Shown: piece after piece, positions 12,356-23,700 of the stretch
Position numbering within the stretch: position 1 is the stretch's first letter
Layout: each line of letters begins with the position of its first letter
Assembly (NCBI RefSeq): GCF_004210375.1
Contig: NC_134832.1
Coordinates: 152,889,592 to 152,953,591, forward strand
Origin: Tachypleus tridentatus
Lineage: Eukaryota; Arthropoda; Merostomata; Xiphosura; Limulidae
Length of the DNA: 64,000 nucleotides
Direction: 5' to 3'
Notes under the pieces: model-generated
Told to the model about the DNA's origin: nothing
Seen by the model: the letters and a program-made list of their open reading frames with translations, nothing else
Databases searched by the model: none
Program-made: the position numbers and the translations under genes

Positions 12356-13842
12356 AAACTCGTCAGAAAAACAATGACAATTCACGGAAAGAACACACGA
12401 TCTACTCTTATAACAACACAAATAAAACAGCAAAGAGCAAGAGGGTCTATGTTGAATCAGCAACAGGGAGAGAAAAGGAAAGTTAGACCTTTGTGGGCTT
12501 CTCTCTCTCACTAGTCCAGGGTGTGCCACCCTCTGCCCCACCTGTAAATTAAACTAGAATCATGTAATATTATATTAATCCCAAATTTAAGCTCAAGTAA
12601 AACAATGTATCTCACTATGAGTTGAAATAAAATTAGCTAAAAGAAAATAATAGTTATTACAAAAAATAAAATATTTATTTTCTGGATTTAAGAAAGAAAC
12701 TTGTCTAAATGTCAATCAACATTCAAGGAGGTCTTGAAACAATCTCTCAAGAAGCAAAGTTGAGAGATTATGTACTTGAATAACTAATTTTCGTGTTTAA
12801 AACTCTGAACTGGACAAAAATATAGAAATTTAAAAAATCCTGTGCCACCCTTGTCTATTTAGCCTATTGCCATATAAAGTACCATTGACCTTGAATATTC
12901 CAATTACTTTACCTGACTCTTTAGCTAAATAGCTGAAAGATTCAAAACATGTGAGTTTACCAGAAATTAGTAAACACTTTTCATGTGTTTCTACATGTTA
13001 CTTTTTTGCGTGATTAATTATGAGCAGCCACAATAATTACAAATATAAGTATATAATTTCTTTACTCTTCGACTTCATCATTTTCTTCAGTAACCAGTCA
13101 AATGAGTGCCATTGACCAGTATCTTATTTCATCTTTAACTCAGGTTGGTTATCTTCTATTCGGTAAGATCAGACTTACAGGACATGGCCTTCAATCTCTA
13201 AACTGTTCTTCCAATCAATCTTTAAGACACAGGATAGTAAGGAGCTGCCTTCGTCTTATCAAATAAAATACCTTCCACAACTCTTTGACAAAAGGCAGCC
13301 CACGAGATGCACATCACAGACATGAAAGATAAACACTGGGTCTCATGGTACTTTGAGCATCAAACTTAATGTGAAAGACATTATCATATGGAGGGATGAA
13401 TCCCATGGTTTATTTCTCTTTCTTCATATCAGTAAGTCAGAGATTGGCTACAGTCTAAAAAAGATTTGACGTACAACTGTGGCTCATAATTGTGAAGAGT
13501 AATCCAGGGTAATAAAGTAGGCTTGGTCTTTCTTTCTCTGTTTAAGCTTTTGTCCACGGATAGTAGTTAAGGAAGTTATGAACCTTTTGTCATATTGTAA
13601 TATTCTGAACAATTTCCTTAAGCACGAACATTTTTCATTTCCAAATTATGATCACCAATGGTTTCAGTCAAAGAAGTGTCCTTTAGTTATCTCAGAGCTT
13701 CTATTTAAATAACTGAACTGAAACATTTGGAGACATTCAACAGAAATTAAATATTGTTCATCTTTACTGAATGTATAACTGAACTTGAACGTTTGGATAT
13801 ATTTGACAGAAATTAAACACTATTCATCTTTACTAAACGAGC
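12356..13842. other. Intergenic, nothing recognised
   Basis: AT-rich sequence leading into the 48-bp array; the last 140 bp (from about 13700) contain a diverged near-duplicate (AACTGAAC, AAATTAAA(T/C)A, TTCATCTTTACT) of about 68 bp. Confidence 0.45.
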
Positions 13843-14415
13843 CAGTTAGTACTGTAAATGTTACCCATGATCATCATAAGTGCGAACATTCAGTTAGTAC
13901 TGTAAATGTTACCCATGGTCATCATAAGTGGGAACATCCAGTTGATACTGTAAATGTTACCCATGACCCTCATAAGTGCGAACGTCCAGTTAGTACTGTA
14001 AATGTTACCCATGACCATCATAAGTGCGAACATCCAGTTAGTACTGTAAATGTTACCCATGATCATCATAAGTGTGAACAACCAGTTAGTACTGTAAATG
14101 TTACCCATGATCATCATAAGTGCGAACATCCAGTTAGTACTGTAAATGTTACCCATGATCCATAAGTGTGAACAACCAGTTAGTACTGTAAATGTTACCC
14201 ATGACCCTCATAAGTGCGAACATCCAGTTAGTACTGTAAATGTTACCCATGACCCTCATAAGTGCGAACATCCAGTTAGTACTGTAAATGTTACCCATGA
14301 TCATCATAAGTGCGAACATTCAGTTATTACTGTAAATGTTACCCATGATCATCATAAGTGCGAACATTCAGTTATTACTGTAAATGTTAACCATGGTCAT
14401 CATAAGTGCGAACAT
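13843..14415 (+). repeat. 48-bp minisatellite, 12 units
   Basis: Unit GTTAGTACTGTAAATGTTAC followed by CCATGATCATCATAAGTGCGAACATCCA. Units start at 13845 and then every 48 bp, except that the seventh (14133) is 45 bp, which keeps the frame but creates a local change. The translated repeat (STVNVTHDHHKCEHPV) is open on + and partly on -; no start, domain or flanking exon supports it as coding. It is intergenic. Confidence 0.93.
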
Positions 14416-14562
14416 TTGTATATCTTTGTAACTATAACGATAGAGGTTTCGTAATTTTTTCAGGCTTTAATTGTCTGTTATAATTTATAACGTGTAGCTT
14501 GAGATTTCGAAACTTTTCCAAACAGGACTGAATTAAAAGGGTGGTCAAATAAGTACAACCGC

Positions 14563-14863
14563 CCTGGATTGTTCGACTGTTTTGTTTGTTTTCCTAAATT
14601 TGCGCAAAACTACACGAGGGCTATCTGCACTAGCCGTCCCTCATTTAGCAGTGTAAGACTAGAGGGAAGGCAGCTATTCATCACCCATTGCCAACTCTTG
14701 GGTTACTCTTTTACCAACGAATAGTGGAATTGACCGTTACACTATAGCGCCCCCACGCTGAAAAGGCAAGCACGTTTGGTATGACGGGGATTTGAACCCG
14801 CAACCCTCAGATTACGAGTCGAGTGCCTGAACCACCTGGCTATGCCGGGGCCCGACCTGGATT
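14563..14863 (-). mobile_element. SINE family A with 8-bp target duplication
   Basis: The element at 14571-14855 is flanked by CCTGGATT at 14563-14570 and 14856-14863. The - strand head reads GGCCCCGGCATAGCCAGGTG, with anticodon-loop CTCGTAA. Confidence 0.88.
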
Positions 14864-15361
14864 AAAGAGGCCCTTTGATTAAGAAAACATATTAAAAAGA
14901 TAATTAAAACTGGAAATCTTATTAAAACACATGTTTCCTATTGTTCATTATTATAACAGTAATCTTTGTCGTTTCTTACTGGATGCATTTTTTAAATTAT
15001 TTGCAGTGCGTTTTACAATAGTGAATTTAGTTATTTCTCAGATAAACGTTTAGAGCAGGTTACGTTCACACAGATTGTAGACCTCAGTCCATAAAAGCGT
15101 TTGAACAGAAATTCTGATACCAATGGTACACTTAACTCACAATACAAATCAGCTGACATGTATAATTCCAAAAATATATAAGCATTTAATATGGACAACA
15201 TCCACAGAAAGTGTAGGCCTAAATTCACACACACGCACACAAAACAAAAACGTTTGAACATAAACATCAAGACCTAACTTACAATACAAATTGATTATAT
15301 CAAGTTTAACATGTGGCCTTTCACAACGCCTGCGTAATTTTGGAGTTCATCCCTTCTTTTG

Positions 15362-15634
15362 GGGCCCGGCATGGCCAGGTGGTTAAGGCAGTCAACTTGT
15401 AATCCGAGGATTGCGGGCTCGTATCCCCGTCACACCAAACATGCTCGCCCTTTCAGCCATGGGGGCGTTATAATGTGACGGTCAATTCTACTATTCGTTG
15501 ATAAAAAAGTAGCCCAAGAGTTGGCGGTGGGTGGTGATGACTATCTTCCTTCCCTCTAGTTTTGCACTGCTAAATTAGAAACAGCTAGCGCAGATAGCCC
15601 TTGAGTAGCTTTGCGCGAAATTCAAAAACAAACA
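15362..15634 (+). mobile_element. SINE family A, full length
   Basis: Starts GGGCCCGGCATGGCCAGGTG, keeps GGTTAAGGCAG and CACACCAAACATGCTCGCCC, and ends AAATTCAAAAACAAACAAA. The anticodon loop has CTTGTAA, one change from the better copies. Confidence 0.93.
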
Positions 15635-15882
15635 AATCATCTGTTTTTCTTTCTAATGTTTTACCTCTTTCTTCTTGGCCCTCTTTAGTTGTTTCATCTC
15701 TAATAAAGCTTCGATCTCGCTTCGTGATGAGGTTGTCATGTTAAAATTTGTCAAAGTTCTATTCCATTTTCACCGAAATAATCCATTTCTGTCATCAATG
15801 TTGTAATATAGTCTATCATTGGGCGGGTTTTTGAATAATTAGGTGAAAATAATACGAAGTCTAGGCCACACAATGATAACGA

Positions 15883-15996
15883 GTGTGTTCTTATAACAAA
15901 GCTACATCAGGCTATCTGCTGAGTCCACCGAGGAGAATCGAACCCCTGATTTTAGCGTTGTAAATCCGTATACTTACCGCTGTATTAGCGGGAGGC
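15883..15996 (-). mobile_element. SINE family B copy
   Basis: Reverse-oriented family B: CAAAGCTACATCAGGCTATC, CTGCTGAGTCCACCGAGGAG, B-box complement AATCGAACCCCTG, and head complement CTTACCGCTGTATTAGCGGG. Confidence 0.85.
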
Positions 15997-16292
15997 ATTT
16001 GTAATGAAATTATTTATTTTTTCTATAATGTTTGCTACCTGCTGCATTAACGTTGATACAAATTGAAGGTCTAAGCTCCAAACAATATTTCAATAAAAAT
16101 TCCTCGGTAATGTTACCTAACTTAATTATCTGTGATCGATAATCAAATAGACATAGCTGTCAACACTGAACCGAAATACTCAGTGATTTTCTATTAGTTA
16201 TTAGTCACACTTATAATGTACCTATGTTTCTATGTAATTTATAGGTACTGAATAGTCACAAATATTCTACGTATTACATCATCATGATTTAG

Positions 16293-16360
16293 CAGGTCTC
16301 GAACCACTTATTTTAGCTTTATAAATATCCACAGACTTACCGCTGTACTAGTGGGGGATT
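16293..16360 (-). mobile_element. SINE family B head fragment
   Basis: TCGAACCACTTATTTTAGC and ACAGACTTACCGCTGTACTA match the reverse-oriented head of family B; the tail is missing. Confidence 0.7.
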
Positions 16361-16863
16361 CTCTCTTTATTAAATGAACACATAAACCAAAACACTAAAA
16401 ATACTATATAATGTATAACGTTATTATAAATAGTATAATTATATTCTGTATAATCTATCCATCGCTGTTGTTTGCTCAAATTAAGTTAATAAACAGCATT
16501 AAATTGTGTATGAGATACTTATAGAATTCAGTTATGAGAAATCCCACCCCTAAACAAATTGTTCATCATTCAAGAGAACGCCAACTTATGGTATTATTCG
16601 ACATTCAAATGTTTCTTACCCAACTTTCTCATGAGAAAACAATGGTAATTTCTCAGTCTTGTATATTATTCATTAAAGTTAAAAAATTTCTTTTTTTTCC
16701 TCTCTTCTGTCCCTGACGGGATATGTGTGTGTGCTTGAAATTAAGTGTTGTTTTTTCAAGTTGTTTGTCATTAGGTGCAAACCCACAAATTGATCTATCT
16801 TAGCTTTGCTAACAAGAATTCTTATTGTTATACATTATCAGACGTATCGTTCAGTTATTGTCA

Positions 16864-17160
16864 CAGTTTGTCAAGGCCCGTCATGGCCAAGCGTGTTAAG
16901 GTGTGCGACTCGTAATCTGAGGATCGCGAGTTCGCATCCCCGTCGTGCTAAACATGCTCGCCCTTTCAGCCGTGGGGGCGTTATAATGTGACGGTCAACC
17001 CCCCTATTCGTTGGTAAAAGAGTAGCCCAAGAGTTGGCGGTGAGTGGTGATGACTAGCTGCCTTCCCTCTAGTCTTACCTTGCTAAATTATGGACGGCTA
17101 GCACAGATAGCCCTCGAGTAGCTTTGTGCGAAATTACAAAAAAAGCAAACAGTTCGTCAA
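16864..17160 (+). mobile_element. SINE family A with 11-bp target duplication
   Basis: CAGTTTGTCAA (16864-16874) and CAGTTCGTCAA (17150-17160) bracket a full copy with CTCGTAA loop, CATCCCCGTCG and an A-rich tail. It sits about 400 bp upstream of the BNIP3 promoter. Confidence 0.92.
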
Positions 17161-17544
17161 CGATCAACTTCGTGCAGTAAAACCCACACATCTACTACAA
17201 TGTTTTGAGATTTAGTTTTCTCACCACATTTCAAAACATCATAACAATATAAAGTATAGATTTTAGTTTATCCATGACTACTGATGAAGTAATTTCCCCA
17301 GACTGGTATAACTCAATAACAAACGTAAAATCGAATAATATACGTGACTTCATACAGTTCAGTTAATTGATACAAAATAAAACTTTAAATATTATCTCCA
17401 ACACACGACAATTCGTACACTGAAACGATGCGGCTATATTTACATCGGCTTGACTTACTACTTGGAAATAACTTTACCAAAAGGAATATCAAACTACTTT
17501 CTTTGCCTGAAAGGGTTGGGCAAGCTGGTGTTTACAACATATGA

Positions 17545-17751
17545 TACATGACGTAACCATTAACTGCCAAATATACAAGAATCAGGCGAGCGCGTGTTTA
17601 TGTCACGTGATAAGTGACGTAAACGTCAAAGATACGGAGGGAGAAAGAAGTAACTTGCATATTATTTTCCTGGTTTTAAATTAATGGACAGTGAAAATTT
17701 AACTTTGAATTTTGTAATTTATATTTCTTAATTTAATATTTCAAGTTCACC
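17545..17751 (+). promoter_or_regulatory. Putative BNIP3 promoter and 5' UTR
   Basis: This segment just upstream of the ATG is locally richer in CpG than its surroundings. It holds two TGACGTAA CRE-like sites (17549-17556 and 17615-17622), an MiT/TFE-type E-box TCACGTGA (17603-17610), and GCGTG (17592-17596). TCACGTGA also contains the HIF core ACGTG. BNIP3 in vertebrates is a HIF-1 target, so these sites are suggestive. The transcription start is not determined; a further noncoding exon cannot be excluded. Confidence 0.5.
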
Positions 17752-17794
17752 ATGACTTCAACGCCAAGAAGTTTGGCAGAAGAATCACTGAATG
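17752..17794 (+). CDS. BNIP3: BNIP3-like coding exon 1
   Basis: Encodes 14 residues, MTSTPRSLAEESLN, plus one base of codon 15. The ATG follows CACC (good initiation context) and the donor is G|GTAAGC. Human BNIP3 likewise has a short leader with an EESL string just before its LC3-interacting motif, which supports both the start and the exon. No in-frame ATG upstream is needed to explain the family length. Confidence 0.85.
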
Positions 17795-20700
17795 GTAAGC
17801 AGTTACTACCTGCAATGATAGATATTAAGACATCGGAACCGTCAAAAGAATTGTAGATGCATAATGGCGACGTCGAAACATGGCATATTATACTTTTAAC
17901 AACATTTGTATTTGGATATTTAGTTATTCTCTGAGTCATTATTTGTAACAGTTTTACGAAATTATAAATGATACTTGAATATTTAATATGATGTACATTA
18001 GTGTCAAAGAAAATGACAAATACCAACTAACAGTAGTAAACTCCATTTATCCTTGTACAATAAATATAATTACACAAGTATGTATGAGTACAATAATTAT
18101 CCGTTTGTACAGTAACATATATTAATTTTAACAGATAATTTATTCTTTATAAGAAGCTTTCAAGTAAGGAGAAACATAGTTCTGTTAAGTGTACTTTGTG
18201 TGTTTTTTGAATTTCGCGCAAAGCTACTCGAGGGCTATCTGCGTTAGCCGTCTAATTTAGCAGTGTAAGACTAGTGGGAAGGCAGCTAGTCATCACCAAA
18301 CATGCTCGCCCTTCAACAGTGGGGACGTTATTATGTTATGGTCAATCTCACTATTCGTTGGTAAATGAGTACCCCAACAGTTGGCAGTGGGTCGAGTGCT
18401 TTAACCACCTGGCCATGCCAGGACGGTACTTGAATTTAAACAACTTGTGTGAACTTACTGTCAAACCAAACTGAGTTCCTTTCAGTTTTACTTGTGTACA
18501 AGTTCTACATGGATTGATAGACTTCAGTGTTACCCAGAAGTATGATATTTCTGTATTGTTGCAGTACAGTAAATGGATATAATTTATTTATGCTGTTTAC
18601 AAAATATGAACACACTCTAGATTATTTACTCTAGCTAATAAATTATAGCTAACTTAAAACATAAAATACTAGTATGATAATCTTGTAATAACAGTTTTGA
18701 ACTGAAAATAGAAGGATATTTTTAGACTTGGGGTGTAGACTGTCAAGACATCCTTGATCGACCATGTTTCTGTACTGTCTCACAAGTTATAAACAAATTT
18801 TTTCTACTCTGCTACTATCACTATTAGCTCTTATTAAATAGCTAGTCCATTATCAAAGGTAATAATATTATACTTATTACTAACACTACTGTTATTATTA
18901 TTAACTGATACTACTAGTAATAGTAATTTAGACCTAATTAGATTACTGAGTGTGGCACCATTTACAAAATCAATTACTTGTATACAATTGTGCCTTAGCT
19001 ACCTATAGGTTATATCACCTTATCTAACTTAAAAAATACTTTGATTTACCCATATGTTTTTACAACTTTCAAGTTCTAATTAGTTACATTTGTATCTGTA
19101 ATGTGAGAAGAAAAACACTGAAATAGTTAGGTGATATGGCTATTGGTTTAATGTGAGAAAAAAAACATCAAGATAGGTGATATAGTCATTGGTTTAATCA
19201 TAAATGTGAGAAGGAAGATGTTAAGAAATTGCTAATCTGTCATAATTGTCACTAATTTTGTGTTTCTGTGTGCTTCTGTAATCTTTTTTTAATGAATCTT
19301 GTGACTTATCTCTGTTGTGTAAGTTAGTAATAAATTCAGCTTATGTAAGTGTTGTATATTGGAACAAGCCAGTTAACTTTGGTTTATGGTTCTTGCTGGC
19401 TTTATACCAGTAACTTTACTGCTCATCTTATACTCTTGCACTTAATTTATTCAGAATCTCTATCTTTTCTTGGTAACATAATAATTTTCCTTGTTTAACT
19501 ATTTGTAGATGTTATAGTCTTATCAGTATATAGATAGTGTGATTTTGAAAGTTAATTTAATAAGACAACAAGGAACCATATAGTCCTTCAAACTTTTCCA
19601 CATGCACTCACCTCTGGCAAGCAATAAAAAAATTAAACTATATTCGTTTTTGGGAAAACATTTCCATCTGTAAGCTTTACTAAAGAGCCAGTTTCAACTG
19701 CTGTCAATAGCATCTTGCAACACAACCACATCAAAAAATAAAGCTGTCTTAATTGGAGTCAAGCTTGGCTTACACAAACCTTAAACATGTGTCTTCTTTT
19801 GAGAGTGTATTATAAATAAATCAGAGGCATTTATTCACTCAAACACTCTAATAAAATTGTAAACTTTCATAAGAACATATCAAAAATAAAATAAATATAT
19901 TTTAACCTTTTAATGTTATATAACTCTTCCATCTCATAATTATCCTATCAACCTTTCTCTGAACCATCTCTAATAAGTCAATATCCTAACTTAGATAAGA
20001 CAAACTATATCCAGTATTCCAAGTAACTAGTGTTTTGTGTACAGATAAAATATCATATTTTATACTGATATGTATAGATAAATCCTAAAATTCTATTTAC
20101 TTCAGTATTAACATTTTTAGCAGCTTGAATGATGTATGTGCAAGTACCACTATGTTACAGTCCTTTTCATCATATTTTAGTAATTTGAGTGACTTGCCTA
20201 CCAGTACCATTATGTCACATTTCTTATCATTACATTTTAGTAGTTTGAGTGACTTGCCTACCAGTACCACTATGTTACAGTCCTTATCATTACATTTTAG
20301 TAATTTGAGTGACACCAGTACCACTATGTGTAGTTTGAGTGACTTGCCTACCAGTACCACTATGTCACAGTCCTTATCATTACTTGCCTACCAGTTTGTC
20401 ACAGTCCTTATCATTACATTTTAGTAGTTTGAGTGACTTGCCTACCAGTACCACTCAGTCCTTATCATTACATTTTAGTAGTTTGAGTGACTTGCCTACC
20501 AGTACCACTATGTCACAGTCCTTATCATTACATTTTAGTAGTTTGACTTGCCTACCAGTACCACTATGTCATCCTTATCATTACATTTTAGTAATTTGAG
20601 TGATTGCCTACCAGTACCACTATGTATAGTTTGAGTGACTTGCCTACCAGTACCACTATGTCACAGTCCTTATCATCAGTGTATGTATGTTTACCACTAT

Positions 20701-23700
20701 GTCACAGTCCTTATCACTTGCATCAGTGTGTGTATGTATAGTTTGACTGAGTTTGTCATCATCATTACATTTTAGTAGTTTGAGTGACTTGCCTACCAGT
20801 ACCACTATGTCACAGTCCTTATCATTACATTTTAGTAGTTTGAGTGACTTGCTTACCAGTACCACTATGTCACAGTTCATCATTACATTTTAGTAGTTTG
20901 AGTGACTTGCCTACCAGTACCACTATGTCACAGTCCTTATCATTACATTTTAGTAGTTTGAGTGACTTGCCTACCAGTACCACTCACAGTCCTTATCATT
21001 ATGTTATAGTTTGAGTGACTTGCCTACCAGTACCACTATGTCACAGTCCTTATCATCAGTGTGTTGCCTATGTATGTCACAGTCCTTACATTACATACAT
21101 TTTAGAGTTTGTCATCAGTATATGTATAGTCCTTATCATTACATTTTAGTAGTTTGAGTGACTTGCCTACCAGTACCACTCAGTGTATGTATGTAGTTTG
21201 AGTGACTTGCCTACCAGTACAGTTTTAGTCATCAGTGTGTGTTTGAGTGTATGTTTGTCACTGAGTTTGTCATCAGTATATGTATATTTGCCTACCAGTA
21301 CCACTATGTCACAGTCCTTATCATTACATTTTATAGTTTAGTGACTTGCTTTACCACTATGTCACAGTTCAGTAGCCATCAGTTATGTTTACTTACAGTT
21401 TGTCACTCATCAGTGTGTATATGTATGTTTACTGAGTTTGTCATCAGTATATGTGTATATTTTTTACAGTTTGTCATCAGTATATGTATATTTCAGCCAG
21501 TTTCATCAGTGTATGTATGTTTACTTACAGTTTCACTCATCAGTGTGTGTATGTATGTTTACTGAGTTTGTCATCAGTATATGTATATTTACACACAGTT
21601 TCAGCCATCAGTGTATGTATGTTTACTTACAGTTTTAGTCATCAGTGTGTGTATGTATGTTTACTGAGTTTGTCATCAGTATATGTATATTTACACACAG
21701 TTTCAGCCATCAGTGTATGTATGTTTACTTACAGTTTCACTCATCAGTGTGTGTATGTATGTTTACTGAGTTTGTCATCAGTATATGTATATTTACACAC
21801 AGTTTCAGCCATCAGTGTATGTATGTTTACTTACAGTTTTAGTCATCAGTGGGCCCAGCATGGCCAGGTGGTTAAGGCACTCGACTTGTAATCTGAGGGT
21901 TGTGGGTTCAAACCCCCATTGCACCAAACATGCTCGCCCTTTTAGCCATGGGTGCATTATAATGTGACAATCAGTCCCACTATTCTTTGGTAAAAGAGTA
22001 GCCCAAGAGTTAGTAGTGGGTGGTGATGACTAGCTGCCTTCCCTCTAGTCTTACACTGCTAAGTTAGGGATGGCTAGTGCAGATAGCCCTCATGTAGCTT
22101 TGCACAAAATTCAAAATGAACCAAAACAATCATCAGTATATGTATGTTTACTTACAGTTTTAATCATCAGTGTATGTGTGTTTACTTAAAGCTTAAGTCA
22201 TCAATGTATGTTTACTTATAGTTTCTCATCAGTATAGGTATGTATGTTTTCTTGTATAGTTTGTCATCAGCAATATATATGTTTACTTAACAGTTGTTTA
22301 ATATAAACAGAGTTTAACCTTTTTTATTGGTGGATAAAATATAGCTTCATTATATTACATATAGTCACTATTATCTACTGGGATTTCTCTCTTATTTTGC
22401 ATTGCTGCGTTTTTATCAGTTTAACCTTGAAGATGTTCATGTTTTTGCTTGAGTTATATAATAGTATTTACAATTTATTTCTCTCACTTTTGTCCTTAAT
22501 TTGAAGTTTTATAACTTATGTATACAGTCTAATGTGATGTTACATAAAACACATGTAGTTATGCTTTGTTTTATTGAAACCATTAATTGTAGTTATGTAA
22601 AACATTTGTATTTGCTGTCACATGACTAGGTTTCATCAGTAGAGCTTTAACTTTTGTCTTTCCTGTACTTTAACAGATCATAACATTGTACATGCATGGA
22701 ATTAGATATTCATTGTATCAACCTGAGAGAAATTGTAACATTTAAAGGAATATTTTCAAGTAAATATGAAGAAATGTAACAAGTAGTTTTGGATGAACTT
22801 GAGTTACACAGATGTTTATTTGTTTTTGAATATTGTCCACAAAGAAGTTGAAGTACTTATACCAATATTTAATATAGAGTCATGGGTGGTGAAGTAATTA
22901 TACCCATATGTAATGTAGAGTCATGGGTTGTGAAGTAATTATACCCATATGCAATGTAGAGTCATGGGTGGTGAAATAATTATACCTGTATTTAACGTAG
23001 AGTCATGGGTGGTGAAATAATTATACCTGTATTTAATGTAGAGTCATGGGTGGTGAAATAATTATACCTATATTTAATGTTGAATCATGGGTGATGAAAT
23101 AATTATACCTATATTTAATGCAGAGTCATGGGTGGAACTAAACTTAGCAAGTGGAGAATGCACCCATGCCCGTTCTACTCCTGTTCCTTTTGGAGGATCC
23201 ATTTTGAATGGGAACATGGAGAATCTTCTATGGGAGGCACAACGAGAAAGTAATCGTTCCTCAGCTGTAGCAAGTGGAAAATCCTCTCATGGCAATAGGT
23301 ACTATTGGTACAATAGTTACTGTTCTTGCATGTATATTCTTATTCCAAGTAGGTGAATGAGTTACTATTAATACTACTGTTGTTCTTATGTATTTATAGG
23401 TATAAATGCACAAAACTATTAAGCATCCATTTTTACATTCATTCAGTGAAGGTTTCCATAGTTAACAAATGCTGTTATTTAAATTAGATTTCTGTGGAAA
23501 TATATACATATGTACATATATTCTGCATTGTGTAAACAGTGTTTTCTTGGATTAGAGTAATATATACAACGATCAAAATTGAAAATATGTTAAGTGCTGT
23601 AAGTTCTGTTTATCCAGATGTGCTTCAAAAATTAATTAGCAGACCTTATTAGGATAACATCTTTTTCTAGGAAAGAAATATGTGAACTTGTAATTTCATC

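Larger units (their letters stand above)
17795..23123 (+). other. BNIP3 intron 1
   Basis: The 5.3 kb intron runs from GTAAGC to TGCAG. It contains a rearranged SINE (18201-18423), a 60-bp array (about 20110-21220), a 34/102-bp array (about 21220-22290) with a SINE inside, and the 41-bp acceptor repeats (22849-23123). Between 18430 and 20100 and between 22290 and 22850 I see only AT-rich unique sequence. Confidence 0.8.

Noticed and set aside
12305-12541. 78-codon - strand ORF
   Set aside because: Overlaps a family B SINE and shows no motif.
13843-14415. CRISPR array (regular 48-bp repeats)
   Set aside because: No distinct spacers: the whole 48-bp unit repeats, and the DNA is eukaryotic.
13785-14454. 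Repeat protein with STVNVTHDHHKCEHPV units
   Set aside because: 48-bp minisatellite, broken by a 45-bp unit; no start, no domain, no neighbouring exons.
23087-23356. 89-codon ORF starting MGDEIIIP as the BNIP3 N-terminus
   Set aside because: Its first 12 codons lie in the 41-bp intronic repeat upstream of a clear acceptor; family alignment starts at ESWVEL and exon 1 supplies the leader.
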